A stretch of DNA of 64,000 bases from Pollutimonas harenae (GTDB taxonomy: Bacteria; Pseudomonadota; Gammaproteobacteria; Burkholderiales; Burkholderiaceae_B). The position numbers and the translations under genes are program-made. How positions within the stretch are numbered: the stretch's first letter is position 1; each line of letters opens with the position of its first letter. Below, one piece after another: positions 15,905 to 24,253 of the stretch. The notes under the pieces are model-generated. The model was not told where the DNA came from. It was given only the letters and a program-made list of their open reading frames with translations, and did no database searches. The stretch spans positions 62,001 through 126,000 of the forward strand of contig NZ_SDQD01000001.1 in NCBI RefSeq assembly GCF_004153685.1. The letters are read 5' to 3'.

Positions 15905-16273
15905 TTAAGCCTCTGGTTCCACCAATTGACCGGCTGCCTTGGCCGCATACAACTCAGCCACGACTTCGGCGCGAGTTACTGTGCTGGGGTGGCTGCTAGC
16001 AATCGGATAGTCAAGCTCGCCGACACTCAATTGCCCAGCAGCCTTTGCTGCAGCCAGCTCAGCCACAACCTGTGCCCGGCTCAGCGAACTGGTCTGGTTG
16101 ATGGCTATCGGATAGTCGAGTTCGCCAACGCTCAATTGTCCGGCGGCTCTCGCAGCTTGTAGTTCGGCCACGACTTGAGCACGGGTTGTCGAGTTTGTCT
16201 GGGTGTCTTGAGCGTAGGCAGTAGTGCCGATCAGGGAAGCGGAGATCAATAATAGGGAAGCAAGAGTTTTCAT
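15905..16273 (-). CDS. DUF4148 periplasmic protein, copy 2
   Basis: 122 residues, same signal peptide and three-repeat layout as copy 1, with small differences (TQTNSTTRAQ, AAKAAGQLVEPEA at the end). No cysteine or known catalytic motif. The three internal units each hold a short amphipathic helix (VVAELxAAKAAGQL). Conserved secretion and repeat structure suggest a periplasmic or surface role, but none is known. Confidence 0.85.
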   Translation of the reverse strand: MKTLASLLLISASLIGTTAYAQDTQTNSTTRAQVVAELQAARAAGQLSVGELDYPIAINQTSSLSRAQVVAELAAAKAAGQLSVGELDYPIASSHPSTVTRAEVVAELYAAKAAGQLVEPEA

Positions 16274-16315
16274 GATGGGGCCTAATAAGTTAAAAGTGAG
16301 TAAAGATTTTCAGGT

Positions 16316-16329
16316 ATCTACTAATAGAT
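16316..16329. promoter_or_regulatory. Dyad upstream of DUF4148 copy 2
   Basis: ATCTACTAATAGAT, perfect ATCTA/TAGAT arms, one base different from the copy at 15807 and sharing CTACTA-TAG with the TetR A operator. Confidence 0.45.
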
Positions 16330-16345
16330 AGATAATCAAATTCAT

Positions 16346-16366
16346 AAAAACGCGCTTTTCAGCGCG
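16346..16366 (-). terminator. Intrinsic terminator, minus strand
   Basis: On the minus strand: CGCGCT, loop GAAA, AGCGCG, then TTTTT. This is a canonical Rho-independent terminator. It lies downstream of the sulfur operon and upstream of the DUF4148 promoter region, separating the two transcripts. Confidence 0.7.
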
Positions 16367-16408
16367 GAGGTGAAGAACGTATTGTTTGTTCGCCATCCAT
16401 GAAACGTA

Positions 16409-16430
16409 TTCTACCTACCTATAGATAGAA
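16409..16430. promoter_or_regulatory. Extended dyad in the DUF4148 control region
   Basis: TTCTACCTA-CC-TATAGATAGAA is an imperfect inverted repeat (one mismatch in nine, with two unpaired bases) related to the 15807 and 16316 dyads. The rest of the 314-base gap 16274-16587 holds the terminator and a large stem-loop and no gene. Confidence 0.35.
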
Positions 16431-16541
16431 TTGTCAAAATTATATTTGTATTTATTTGTATCCTTGGGTGTATGCTTGGCCTGCTGCCGGGCGGCTCATG
16501 CATTATGACTGGGCGGATTCTGCGCATGTATATCTATCCAC

Positions 16542-16584
16542 TTGCTGTGGCGGAGGCAACAAAATGGCATCTCCGCCACAGCAA
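16542..16584 (-). other. Long stem-loop after the sulfur operon
   Basis: Perfect 14-base arms TTGCTGTGGCGGAG and CTCCGCCACAGCAA around a 15-base loop, starting four bases after the stop codon of the small membrane protein. There is no T-run directly after it. It probably protects the 3' end of the mRNA or aids termination together with the hairpin at 16346. Confidence 0.6.
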
Positions 16585-16587
16585 CAA

Positions 16588-16749
16588 TCAAAATGTTGCG
16601 CAGTGCCCCCCCGTAGGCGCTTGGCCAGAACCCGCTGCGATTAGTGGCGGCTCCATATGCACATTGATGGGATCGGAAACCACCCAATCCCATGCAAAAA
16701 AGCCGATCAGCGCCAGCCAGAAAGCGGCGAACAATATCGATTTCTTCAT
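16588..16749 (-). CDS. Small single-pass membrane protein of the sulfur operon
   Basis: 53 residues from the ATG at 16749 (MKKSILFAAFWLALIGFFAW), which has an excellent ribosome site (CGGAGGCAAT). One TM helix at about 4-22 is followed by a short tail with a single Cys near the C-terminus (GGHCATF). It follows the YeeE-type gene by 13 bases on the same strand and ends four bases before a strong stem-loop, so it is very likely a real last gene of this operon. Family not recognised. The terminal Cys next to sulfur-handling genes is suggestive only. Confidence 0.65.
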   Translation of the reverse strand: MKKSILFAAFWLALIGFFAWDWVVSDPINVHMEPPLIAAGSGQAPTGGHCATF

Positions 16750-16762
16750 ATTGCCTCCGACC

Positions 16763-17845
16763 TCAGAACTGAAAATGGCGGCGAACGCGCACACCAATCA
16801 GCGACCCCAGGAAGGCCATCGGGACCCAAATCCAACCGTGTAGGCTGCCGGTCGAAATACCACTGACCATAGCCCCAATATTGCAGCCGAAAGCCAGTCG
16901 CGAACTGTAGCCCAGCAAGAAGCCGGCTACGATCCCGACAACCCACTGAGTGCCGGTAAGCGGCTTGGATGGCTTGGATGAGGACTTGCGCGCGGCAATA
17001 TACAGCGCCCCGGCCAATATGCCGATATTGGTGATGGACGTTACGTCCATGAACACCGATTGCGACAGATTGGCCATATTGACGGGCTGGCTCCAAAAAG
17101 GGTTGGTGGCAGGATCAAAGACACCCGCCACAGTGGCGATTTTGCCGAACCACAGTCCAAAGCCATACACCACGCCCCACGGCTGACCAGCCACCACCAA
17201 ATTCAGCACAGCAAGCACTGCCAGTAAAACCGCGCCTATGAGTAGCTTGCGGTCGAACCAGCGTGCCGATTTTCCGGACCAGAGCACCGCGGCAACGCCC
17301 AGGACGGCCAGCCCACCCAGTGTCAGCAAGAGGGCCTGCAACGGGCCATACTCTGCAACCAGCCCCACCGGCTTGACCGCTCCCAACTGCAGCCATTGAT
17401 CAAGCTGTGCTGAGCCCAGGAAACTACCAAGGGCGAAAACAGGCAGAATGGCCATGTTCAAGGGCGTACCCATGCCGGCCTTATACAAGGTACCCGAACC
17501 GCAGCCGTCGGCAACCTGCATGGCCGCCCCGAACACAAAGGCCCCTACAAGCAGACTGATGCTTGGCGGCCCGAGGGCAGCAGCCAGGTCAGTGGGAAAT
17601 GCAGCCAACAAAGGTATGGACACTGCTGCCGCCAAGGCCAGCAAGAACAACTGCGCCAGTACACCGCTGGGATCCCGCTGCTCAATCAGCCGGCGCCAAC
17701 CGGTCGTAAACCCGAATCGGGCGCCGGCCAGCACGCTGCCCATGCCTATACCAATCAGAAATAAAACAGCCTGGCGTACGGAGACGAACCAGACCAGGAA
17801 AACAAAAAATGCGGCCATCACGGCCGCAAGCGGGAGGCGTTTCAT
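16763..17845 (-). CDS. YeeE/YedE-family (TsuA-like) sulfur transporter
   Basis: 360 residues, about nine to ten TM helices. Carries the two family motifs with conserved cysteines: VADGCGSGTLYKAG near residue 115 and LAFGCNIGAM near residue 335. In TsuA-type proteins such cysteines pass thiosulfate across the inner membrane. The upstream gene encodes an exported two-domain rhodanese, 21 bases away on the same strand, so substrate delivery between the two is plausible. Called as a thiosulfate or other reduced-sulfur importer by family; the substrate is inferred. Confidence 0.88.
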   Translation of the reverse strand: MKRLPLAAVMAAFFVFLVWFVSVRQAVLFLIGIGMGSVLAGARFGFTTGWRRLIEQRDPSGVLAQLFLLALAAAVSIPLLAAFPTDLAAALGPPSISLLVGAFVFGAAMQVADGCGSGTLYKAGMGTPLNMAILPVFALGSFLGSAQLDQWLQLGAVKPVGLVAEYGPLQALLLTLGGLAVLGVAAVLWSGKSARWFDRKLLIGAVLLAVLAVLNLVVAGQPWGVVYGFGLWFGKIATVAGVFDPATNPFWSQPVNMANLSQSVFMDVTSITNIGILAGALYIAARKSSSKPSKPLTGTQWVVGIVAGFLLGYSSRLAFGCNIGAMVSGISTGSLHGWIWVPMAFLGSLIGVRVRRHFQF

Positions 17846-17866
17846 AGGAACGGATCCGAAAATTGA

Positions 17867-18802
17867 TTAACCTACGAGGCCTTTGAGACGGTTAAGAAGC
17901 TGCTGTCCGCGCCCAGGCACGTTGTCCATGGGCAGACCTGCCGGAGATTGAGTCCATTCTGCCAGAGAAGCAGGATACAGCTTGACGTTTTCCTGGCCAA
18001 CAATTTCAGACAAAGCAAACCAGTCCGTGGCCGCCCAGTGCCCAGTGTTGCAGAATGAAATCGTCTCGTCTACCGGTTTGTTGAGTTCGCGTGCGGCAAT
18101 CTGCTTGGCCTCTTCAGTTGAGACAAATATGGACGTACCTGGCTTGAACCACTTGTCGTTTTCCAGATTGACGGCATTTTGTATCGTACCGGGGACGCTG
18201 GCGGTTGGCGCCTTAGTTTCGCCACGGAAGAAATTGGCCGGACGCGCATCGACCAAAAGAGTCTTCGGATTATCAACCTGTGCCTTGACCTGTTCGGTGG
18301 TTGCGATAATGGATTCGTTCAATACGGGCTTGTATTGGCTGGTCGCCACAGTGGCTACACTGCTGTTCTGCGGCAGATCTGCATCAGCCCAGGCTTTTAC
18401 ACCACCATTCAAGATCGACAGATTGGTCAGACCCAGGTACTTCAAGGTCCAGTAAACGCGCGCCGAAGCACCAAAATCAGTGGAGTTGGCACCCGACGAC
18501 ACAACGACCGCATGCGACCCCTCGTCCAGGCCCAGGCTTTGCACCAATGCGGTCAGCTTGTCCAGCGGCGGCAACTGGCCCGGATTATTGGCCGGGCCAC
18601 GCCAGGAACCGTAAGGCGCATTCAAGGCACCGGGAATGTGACTGCTACCGTATGCGTCAGCGGGCCGGATGTCGATAATACGCACGGTTGCGTCGCTGCG
18701 AACGCTGTTGAGTTCCGCAGGCGTCAGCAATGGAGCCGCTTGACTGGCAGCGCTGATGGCCACCGCCGCAATGGCAGACGCTATGGATAAGAGGGTTTTC
18801 AT
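17867..18802 (-). CDS. Exported thiosulfate sulfurtransferase (two-domain rhodanese)
   Basis: 311 residues from the ATG at 18802. Signal peptide MKTLLSIASAIAAVAISAASQAA, then two rhodanese domains (about 25-150 and 165-290). Only the second holds a catalytic cysteine (Cys251 in SFCNTGHWA). The first has VVSSGANSTDFG at the equivalent loop and is a non-catalytic structural domain, as usual for this class. It should move sulfane sulfur in the periplasm. First gene of an operon with the YeeE-type transporter and a small membrane protein. An inverted repeat CCAAACAG...CTGTTTGG lies upstream. Confidence 0.88.
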   Translation of the reverse strand: MKTLLSIASAIAAVAISAASQAAPLLTPAELNSVRSDATVRIIDIRPADAYGSSHIPGALNAPYGSWRGPANNPGQLPPLDKLTALVQSLGLDEGSHAVVVSSGANSTDFGASARVYWTLKYLGLTNLSILNGGVKAWADADLPQNSSVATVATSQYKPVLNESIIATTEQVKAQVDNPKTLLVDARPANFFRGETKAPTASVPGTIQNAVNLENDKWFKPGTSIFVSTEEAKQIAARELNKPVDETISFCNTGHWAATDWFALSEIVGQENVKLYPASLAEWTQSPAGLPMDNVPGRGQQLLNRLKGLVG

Positions 18803-18857
18803 GTCGGAGTCCAAAATAGAAAAACGAATGTGTTTATTTTCTCAAATTTTCATATGA

Positions 18858-18897
18858 CCAAACAGACTGTTTAGTTGTTTTTTTATAACTGTTTGGA
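18858..18897. promoter_or_regulatory. Inverted-repeat operator candidate between rhodanese and LivK-type genes
   Basis: CCAAACAG (18858-18865), CTGTTTAG (18868-18875) and CTGTTTGG (18890-18897). The first pair forms an 18-bp near-palindrome and the first and third are perfect inverted repeats. Located about 55 bases before the rhodanese start and about 90 before the LivK-type start, so a repressor here could control either operon. The regulator is unknown. Confidence 0.5.
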
Positions 18898-18983
18898 ATT
18901 AAAGATTGGCACAAGTCAGTACATCAACCCGCCTCGCAACTTATAATGCTTTGATCCCTGCCAAAACAAAGCCGAGGCCACGC

Positions 18984-20210
18984 ATGCAAGCACTAAAACT
19001 TATGATGGCCGTCTCGTTAGCCACCCTAGCGATACTCCCCACACTCTCGTCGGCCCAGGCAACAACAGACAAGCGAATTAAAATCGGTGTTCTGACTGAT
19101 ATGTCAGGGGTGACAGCAGATGCAACAGGCGCCGGCTCGCTAGAGGCTGCAAAGATTGCCATCGAAGAAGCCGGTGGCAAAGCGCTTGGCCAGCCGATCG
19201 AGATTATTTTTGCCGACCATCAGCACCGCCCGGATATTGGTGCTTCAACGGCGCGCACCTGGTTCGACGTAGATAGCGTCGATGTCATCGTAGACATCCC
19301 CAATTCCTCAGTTGCGCTCGCCGTGCAGAACATAGCCCGCGAAAAGAAAAAGATTGTCATGTTCTCCAGCCCCGGCACGACGGCTCTGACCCAAGCGCAG
19401 TGCTCTCCTTACGGCGTACAGTGGACATACACCACTTATGCGCTGGCGCGCGGTACTGCAAGCGCGGTTGTTGATCAGGGCAAGAAAAATTGGTTCATTC
19501 TGGCCAGTGACTATGCTTTTGGCCAACAGTTGGCCAAAGACACGGCCAAGGTCGTCACAGCCAAGGGCGGCAAGGTATTAGACACGGTTTACCATCCATT
19601 GAGCACGGCGGATTTTTCTTCCTTCATACTGTCTGCACAAGCATCACGCGCCGACATTCTGGCATTAGCCAACGCGGGAGGAGACACGATCAATGCCATC
19701 AAACAGGCCGCCGAGTTTGGCGTTGGCCAAGGCTCGCAAAATATTGCGGCCATGCTGTTCATGCTGACTGATGTGCACAGCCTGGGGCTCGACGTAGCGC
19801 AAGGTACCTATCTCACTACACCTGCTTACTGGGATTTCAATGCTGGAACACGTGCCTTTACAAAGAAATTCCAAGAACGACTGCATAAGGCGCCCACTTT
19901 CCTGCAGGCGGGCGTATACGGTTCGGTTCGGCATTATTTGAAAGCAGTTGAAGCGGCAGGCACAGACGACGCGGATGCCGTCATGGCGAAAATGCGAGAG
20001 CTACCCATCGATGATGCGTTCAGCCAGAATGCCCACATCCGGGACGATGGCCTGGTCGTTCGCGATATGCTGCTCGCCCAGGTCAAGAAGCCCTCCGAAT
20101 CAAAAGGCCCTTGGGACTACTACAACATCCTGGCAACCATACCTGGCGCTGACCTGGTGTGGCCTCTATCCGAAAGCCAATGCCCTTTGGTCAAAGACAA
20201 AAACTCATAG
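18984..20210 (+). CDS. LivK-type periplasmic binding protein (branched-chain amino acid/amide ABC family)
   Basis: 408 residues from the ATG at 18984, which has a GAGG site and begins a clean signal peptide (MQALKLMMAV...LSSAQA). The fold is Peripla_BP_6: IKIGVLTDMSGVTADATGAGSLEAAKIAIEEAGG, with VDVIVDIPNSSVALAVQNIAREKKKI and a C-terminal YYNILATIPGADLVWP. No ABC membrane or ATPase genes adjoin it, so it depends on a transporter elsewhere. The next gene, 24 bases on, is an alpha/beta hydrolase. This pair recurs in Burkholderiales and suggests an ester or amide substrate. Confidence 0.88.
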   Translation: MQALKLMMAVSLATLAILPTLSSAQATTDKRIKIGVLTDMSGVTADATGAGSLEAAKIAIEEAGGKALGQPIEIIFADHQHRPDIGASTARTWFDVDSVDVIVDIPNSSVALAVQNIAREKKKIVMFSSPGTTALTQAQCSPYGVQWTYTTYALARGTASAVVDQGKKNWFILASDYAFGQQLAKDTAKVVTAKGGKVLDTVYHPLSTADFSSFILSAQASRADILALANAGGDTINAIKQAAEFGVGQGSQNIAAMLFMLTDVHSLGLDVAQGTYLTTPAYWDFNAGTRAFTKKFQERLHKAPTFLQAGVYGSVRHYLKAVEAAGTDDADAVMAKMRELPIDDAFSQNAHIRDDGLVVRDMLLAQVKKPSESKGPWDYYNILATIPGADLVWPLSESQCPLVKDKNS

Positions 20211-20234
20211 CCATTAGATAGGCCCGGCTCCACC

Positions 20235-21182
20235 ATGAACAAACCACCAGCCTGTACCGTACGGTTTGGCAGTTTCTATGCGGGGGGCCGTTCCCTTCAC
20301 ATCACCAACGAGCCTATCCGTTCGATTGCCTTTACAGAGTCGGCGTCCTATCAATATGATCCCAATGGCCTATTCCACATCGAACAGGCTTACGTTCAGT
20401 TTTTTATTCCTGCCCAACAGCGCCATCCATTGCCTCTGGTCTTGCTGCATGGTGGAGGAATGTCAGGCACCATGTGGGAACAAACACCAGACGGCCGCAA
20501 TGGTTGGGCACAGACTTTTGTCGAACAAGGTCATGCCGTCTATATCGTAGACAATATCGAACGTGGGCGAGCGGGCTGGGCGCCATTTCCCGGAGTATGG
20601 CCCGATACACCCATTATTCGTAGCGCTGAAGAAGCCTGGACATTATTTCGCCTCGGAGAGGCTGTCGGTTTCGCCGAGCGCATTCCATTTGCCGGTCAAC
20701 GCTTTCCCGTCCAGCACATGGAGTCCTTTGGAGCATTTTCCGTACCACGCTGGCTATCCAACAACGATACGGCAGTTGATACCTTCTGTGCTGCCCTTGA
20801 CCGCATCGGCCCATGCATCGTGCTGGCACATAGCCATGGTGGGGAAGTGGCCTTTCGGGCCGCAGCACAGCGTCCCGATATTGTCCGCGGCATGATAGCC
20901 GTCGAACCCTCCGGTTTTTGCCACGAAAAAAACGTATCGGAGTTGGGCCTGGCGGCTTGCCTGTTCGTCTATGGCGACTATCTGGATCAGACACCGCTTT
21001 GGCGCGACCTGACCTCACAAGCCGCGGCATTCAAAAACACACTACGCAATGCAGGTATCAACACGCACTGGTGTGAGTTGCCCGAAAAAGGAATTACGGG
21101 AAACTCGCACATGCTGATGATGGACAACAATAATGACGTCATTGCACGCGACATTGCGCGTTGGATACAAGACTCAATCTAG
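20235..21182 (+). CDS. Alpha/beta hydrolase (esterase-like)
   Basis: 315 residues. Oxyanion region PLVLLHGGGMSGTMWEQTPDG, nucleophile elbow LAHSHGGEVAF (Ser in HSHGG) and a late His in GNSHMLMMDNN complete a catalytic triad pattern with an acidic residue near CLFVYGDYLD. No signal peptide, so probably cytoplasmic. It follows the LivK-type receptor closely in one operon, implying that it hydrolyses the imported compound. Substrate unknown. Confidence 0.85.
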   Translation: MNKPPACTVRFGSFYAGGRSLHITNEPIRSIAFTESASYQYDPNGLFHIEQAYVQFFIPAQQRHPLPLVLLHGGGMSGTMWEQTPDGRNGWAQTFVEQGHAVYIVDNIERGRAGWAPFPGVWPDTPIIRSAEEAWTLFRLGEAVGFAERIPFAGQRFPVQHMESFGAFSVPRWLSNNDTAVDTFCAALDRIGPCIVLAHSHGGEVAFRAAAQRPDIVRGMIAVEPSGFCHEKNVSELGLAACLFVYGDYLDQTPLWRDLTSQAAAFKNTLRNAGINTHWCELPEKGITGNSHMLMMDNNNDVIARDIARWIQDSI

Positions 21183-21231
21183 CCATCAGAGCCAGGACTG
21201 GCGGGACGCCCCCAATCAGCCCAAACCTTGG

Positions 21232-21390
21232 CTATGGCCGCATAATCATCACGCCCAGAGCACTCTGTGCCTTGACTAGGGAAGTCTTATCAAGATCCGC
21301 CACCTGCAAAGAAAAATGCTTGGGGATTCGCTCGGCTACCAAGTAAGCCATATTACCCAGCCCGTACAGGGCTGCTTGCTTCATACTCAT
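21232..21390 (-). pseudogene. Remnant of a 3-hydroxyisobutyrate/6-phosphogluconate-dehydrogenase-like gene (NAD-binding N-terminus)
   Basis: A 52-codon frame from the ATG at 21390 begins MSMKQAALYGLGNMAYLVAE and continues RIPKHFSLQVADLDKTSLVKAQ before a TAG. This is the dinucleotide-binding start of the beta-hydroxyacid dehydrogenase family (GLGNMG...), with the last Gly changed to Ala and everything after the first 50 residues lost. Family members are about 290 residues. It sits in the 365-base gap between the hydrolase and dtd. The rest of the gap shows nothing recognisable. Confidence 0.55.
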
Positions 21391-21547
21391 GACCAGTTCC
21401 TAATACCTGCTTATTCAGGATCTCGACTTCCGCAAAGCGCAGCATAGGCTTTCTGTACCGCCGCGACCGTCACCTTTCACCTGCCAGCCGGACCTTCATC
21501 GAGAAGGTCAAGGAAGTCGTGTCACAAGGATCTGCTACCGTACACCC

Positions 21548-21985
21548 ATGAAAACAGTTATCCAACGCGTCAGCCAGGCCAGCGTCTCTATTGATAGCCA
21601 TATCACAGGTCGTATCGAGCAAGGGCTACTGGTGCTGGTTTGCGCCGAAACGGCCGATACGCAGGCGACCGCCGACCGCATATTGAACAAGTTGCTTAAA
21701 TTGCGTATTTTCAGCGATGACGCTGGCAAGATGAATCGCAGCATCCAGGATGTTAAAGGCGGTTTGCTGATTGTCAGCCAGTTCACGCTGGCGGCCGACG
21801 TGTGGAGCGGCAACCGGCCAGGCTTCAGCGGCGCGGCCGATCCGAAAACGGGTGAAGATCTATACGATTATTTTGTGGAAGCAGCCCGAAAACTGCATCC
21901 TATTGTAGAAACCGGCACCTTTGGCGCAAACATGCAGGTCAGTCTGGTCAATGATGGCCCAGTCACTATTTCGATACAGCTCTAA
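21548..21985 (+). CDS. dtd: D-aminoacyl-tRNA deacylase
   Basis: 145 residues, the full family length. Starts [16 protein letters not shown] and carries the SQFTLAADV motif and the cross-subunit NDGPVTI motif near the C-terminus that forms the active site of DTD dimers. It removes D-amino acids (and glycine from tRNA-Ala) mischarged onto tRNA in the cytoplasm. A housekeeping gene between accessory clusters. Its last 20 bases overlap the convergent LysR gene. Identification is firm. Confidence 0.95.
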   Translation: MKTVIQRVSQASVSIDSHITGRIEQGLLVLVCAETADTQATADRILNKLLKLRIFSDDAGKMNRSIQDVKGGLLIVSQFTLAADVWSGNRPGFSGAADPKTGEDLYDYFVEAARKLHPIVETGTFGANMQVSLVNDGPVTISIQL

Positions 21986-22967
21986 CCGAGTTGCCTAATG
22001 CCTGGATGCCACAGAAGGCTTGCATTTCATCCCGGGTAAATGCAATTTCTACCGCCTCGTCTGGCGCCATACTCTCGAGCGCGTCTATCATGGCTCGAAA
22101 TAGCGCAACAGCGGCAGGCGAAAGGCTACGCCCCTTTTTCTTCACTACATATAGCTTGCGGCGTATGCCTGGGCGCGACAATAAACGGAAGCGCAGTCCT
22201 TCCACTACGAGCGATTTGGCCGCCAATGCGGGCAAGGCGCTAAAGCCGAAGCCCCGCCTGAGCAAGGCTTGAAGCGATGCAACGCCACTCACTTCATAAG
22301 CCGTATTTTTATTGAAAAATCCTGCAATCTTCGGCTCTTGGTCGAGCAATATACGTATGCCATTGGCTTTGCTTAGGCGAACCATGGTGTGGCGGGCTAA
22401 CTTGCTCCATACCAATGAGCCCGGCTCTGTATTTAAAGAATGGTCGGCACAATACACTGCGCCGTAGGCATCGGTTAACAGAAGGGCTGTATCGAGCTCA
22501 GGAATAGGTTCGAACAATGTGGTAACGCCAAAGTCCGCTTCGCCCGCCATGACTTGCTGCGCCACGCTTTGGGTCGTGCCTTCGGTAAAGCGCGTGTTGA
22601 TGCCAGGGTAACGGTGCGCCAAATCCATCAAGGCAGGGGTCAACACGTACGTAATGAAAGAGCCCGCAGCACAAACTACAACAGACCCTCGCTCTCGCTC
22701 GGCCACCATACGCAAGTCGTCCAGCACGTCATCCAGGTCGCGTAGCAGCCGCTGTGCCGCAGGCAGAAAAATACTCCCTTGTCGTGTCAGCACCACCGAA
22801 CGTGTCGACCGATCGAACATTTGCAAGCCGACCTCGTCTTCCAGGACTTTGATTGATGAAGTCAAGGTTGACTGTGTGACGTGCAGACTATCGGCCGCTT
22901 TGGTAAAGCTCCCCTCAGCCGCTACGGCGATAAAGGCCCGAATATGCTTTAAGGTGATATTTGCCAT
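21966..22967 (-). CDS. LysR-family regulator of the TauD/Bug cluster
   Basis: 333 residues with an N-terminal HTH ([43 protein letters not shown]) and a two-lobed substrate domain, slightly longer than the usual 300 because of a C-terminal tail ([13 protein letters not shown]...). Divergent from a TauD-type dioxygenase and a Bug receptor gene, so it probably controls them. An ATTGATT-A-AATCAAT dyad overlaps its start codon and suits autoregulation. Effector unknown. Confidence 0.86.
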   Translation of the reverse strand: MANITLKHIRAFIAVAAEGSFTKAADSLHVTQSTLTSSIKVLEDEVGLQMFDRSTRSVVLTRQGSIFLPAAQRLLRDLDDVLDDLRMVAERERGSVVVCAAGSFITYVLTPALMDLAHRYPGINTRFTEGTTQSVAQQVMAGEADFGVTTLFEPIPELDTALLLTDAYGAVYCADHSLNTEPGSLVWSKLARHTMVRLSKANGIRILLDQEPKIAGFFNKNTAYEVSGVASLQALLRRGFGFSALPALAAKSLVVEGLRFRLLSRPGIRRKLYVVKKKGRSLSPAAVALFRAMIDALESMAPDEAVEIAFTRDEMQAFCGIQALGNSVRAVSK

Positions 22968-22980
22968 TGATTAAATCAAT
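22966..22980. promoter_or_regulatory. LysR-type operator (T-N11-A dyad)
   Basis: ATTGATTAAATCAAT, perfect seven-base arms around one base, containing T-N11-A. It overlaps the LysR start codon and lies about 85 bases before the dioxygenase gene. Confidence 0.55.
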
Positions 22981-23064
22981 TAATGTATAGAAATTATTCG
23001 TTTGTTCAGGCATTAGCATGAGTTTAAACTTTTTCCATCTTTTTGATCTACATCAAGGAAAATC

Positions 23065-24141
23065 ATGAGCACTGCAAACGATGACCAATTGAAAGAAGCA
23101 CCTGTTGCCGTCGAAGGTGCCGCAGCCTGGTACGGACGCGATCTGAGCAACAGCACCGCATGGATACATGAACTTCAACCGGAAGACATCCAGGAAATAG
23201 ACCATGCGATTGCGTCCTTTCATGCCCAAGACCTTTCTATGGCCGACATCAGTCCTGCAACGTTCTCCTTGCCTATGCTGTCCAAAAAGCTGGGGCAAAT
23301 ACTCAACGAAATCCTCGACGGCCGGGGTTTTGTATTGCTGCGAGGCTTACCTGTAGAACGCTACGGCAAAGGTGATTCGGCAATCGCATACCTGGGCATA
23401 GGCGCTCACCTTGGAAGCTTCCGCTCACAGAATGCCAAAGGACATCTGCTTGGCCATGTCCGTGATATGGGAGCAGACATCAACCAAGCCAAAACCCGCT
23501 ATTACCAAACCAATCGTGGTCTGGAATACCACACCGACTCCTGCGATATTGTTGGCTTGCTGTGCCTGCAGACATCCCAAAGCGGTGGAGAAAGCCGTAT
23601 CGTCAGCTCCGTCACCATCTATAACGAAATGATGGCACGGCGCCCAGATCTGGCTGTCCAGTTATTTCATGCATTCCCGACAGACCGTCGTGGGGAGATT
23701 CCCGAAGGCATGCTGCCATGGTTCGAAGTACCAGTCTTCAACTGGCATGCAGGGCATCTCACGACCATTTATTCTGGCCAGTACATCCGCAGCGCCCAAA
23801 AGAACTTTCCGCAAGCACGGCGGCTGACGCAAACCGAGATTGAAGCACTTGAAATGCTGGACGACCTCACCAATGATCCAGATCTCAATCTGCAGATGGA
23901 ATTCAGGGTGGGTGACATGCAGTTCTTGCACAATCACCAGATACTCCACTCCCGTACGGATTTTGAAGACTGGCCCGAACCTGAGCGCCGCCGACATCTC
24001 CTAAGGCTTTGGCTGTCGCCCAAGACCGCCCGCTCTTTGCCCGAGAGCTTCGCAGCACGATATGGCTCGCTGGAACCTGGCAATCGCGGTGGAATTGTTG
24101 TCAAGGATACTCGTCTCAACTTTACGCTTGAAGACTTCTAA
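23065..24141 (+). CDS. TauD/TfdA-family Fe(II)/2-oxoglutarate dioxygenase
   Basis: 358 residues with the facial triad of the family: His156-Thr-Asp158 (YHTDSCD) and a distal His in QFLHNHQILHSRTDF, followed by the 2-oxoglutarate-binding Arg region (ERRRHLLRLWLSP). Relatives hydroxylate taurine, sulfonates, aryloxyacids, betaines and other carboxylates. First gene after the divergent LysR; a Bug receptor follows 112 bases on, so the substrate is probably a small organic acid. Which one cannot be told. Confidence 0.9.
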   Translation: MSTANDDQLKEAPVAVEGAAAWYGRDLSNSTAWIHELQPEDIQEIDHAIASFHAQDLSMADISPATFSLPMLSKKLGQILNEILDGRGFVLLRGLPVERYGKGDSAIAYLGIGAHLGSFRSQNAKGHLLGHVRDMGADINQAKTRYYQTNRGLEYHTDSCDIVGLLCLQTSQSGGESRIVSSVTIYNEMMARRPDLAVQLFHAFPTDRRGEIPEGMLPWFEVPVFNWHAGHLTTIYSGQYIRSAQKNFPQARRLTQTEIEALEMLDDLTNDPDLNLQMEFRVGDMQFLHNHQILHSRTDFEDWPEPERRRHLLRLWLSPKTARSLPESFAARYGSLEPGNRGGIVVKDTRLNFTLEDF

Positions 24142-24253
24142 GCCGGCTACTCCACTCCATACGCTCAAGGTGAATGGGTAGTGGCCGCAAGTAAACGCGT
24201 CCCTACCATTTTCTATTTCGGTCATTAAAAAAATTTAAATTGAGGCAGACAAC

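Larger units (their letters stand above)
15905..16335 (-). repeat. Tandem duplication unit 2 (DUF4148 gene with its promoter)
   Basis: Second copy of the roughly 430-base unit, including the promoter-proximal dyad at 16316. Unit 2 is preceded by an additional related dyad at 16409 that unit 1 lacks, so it may be the ancestral copy with the full control region. Confidence 0.78.
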
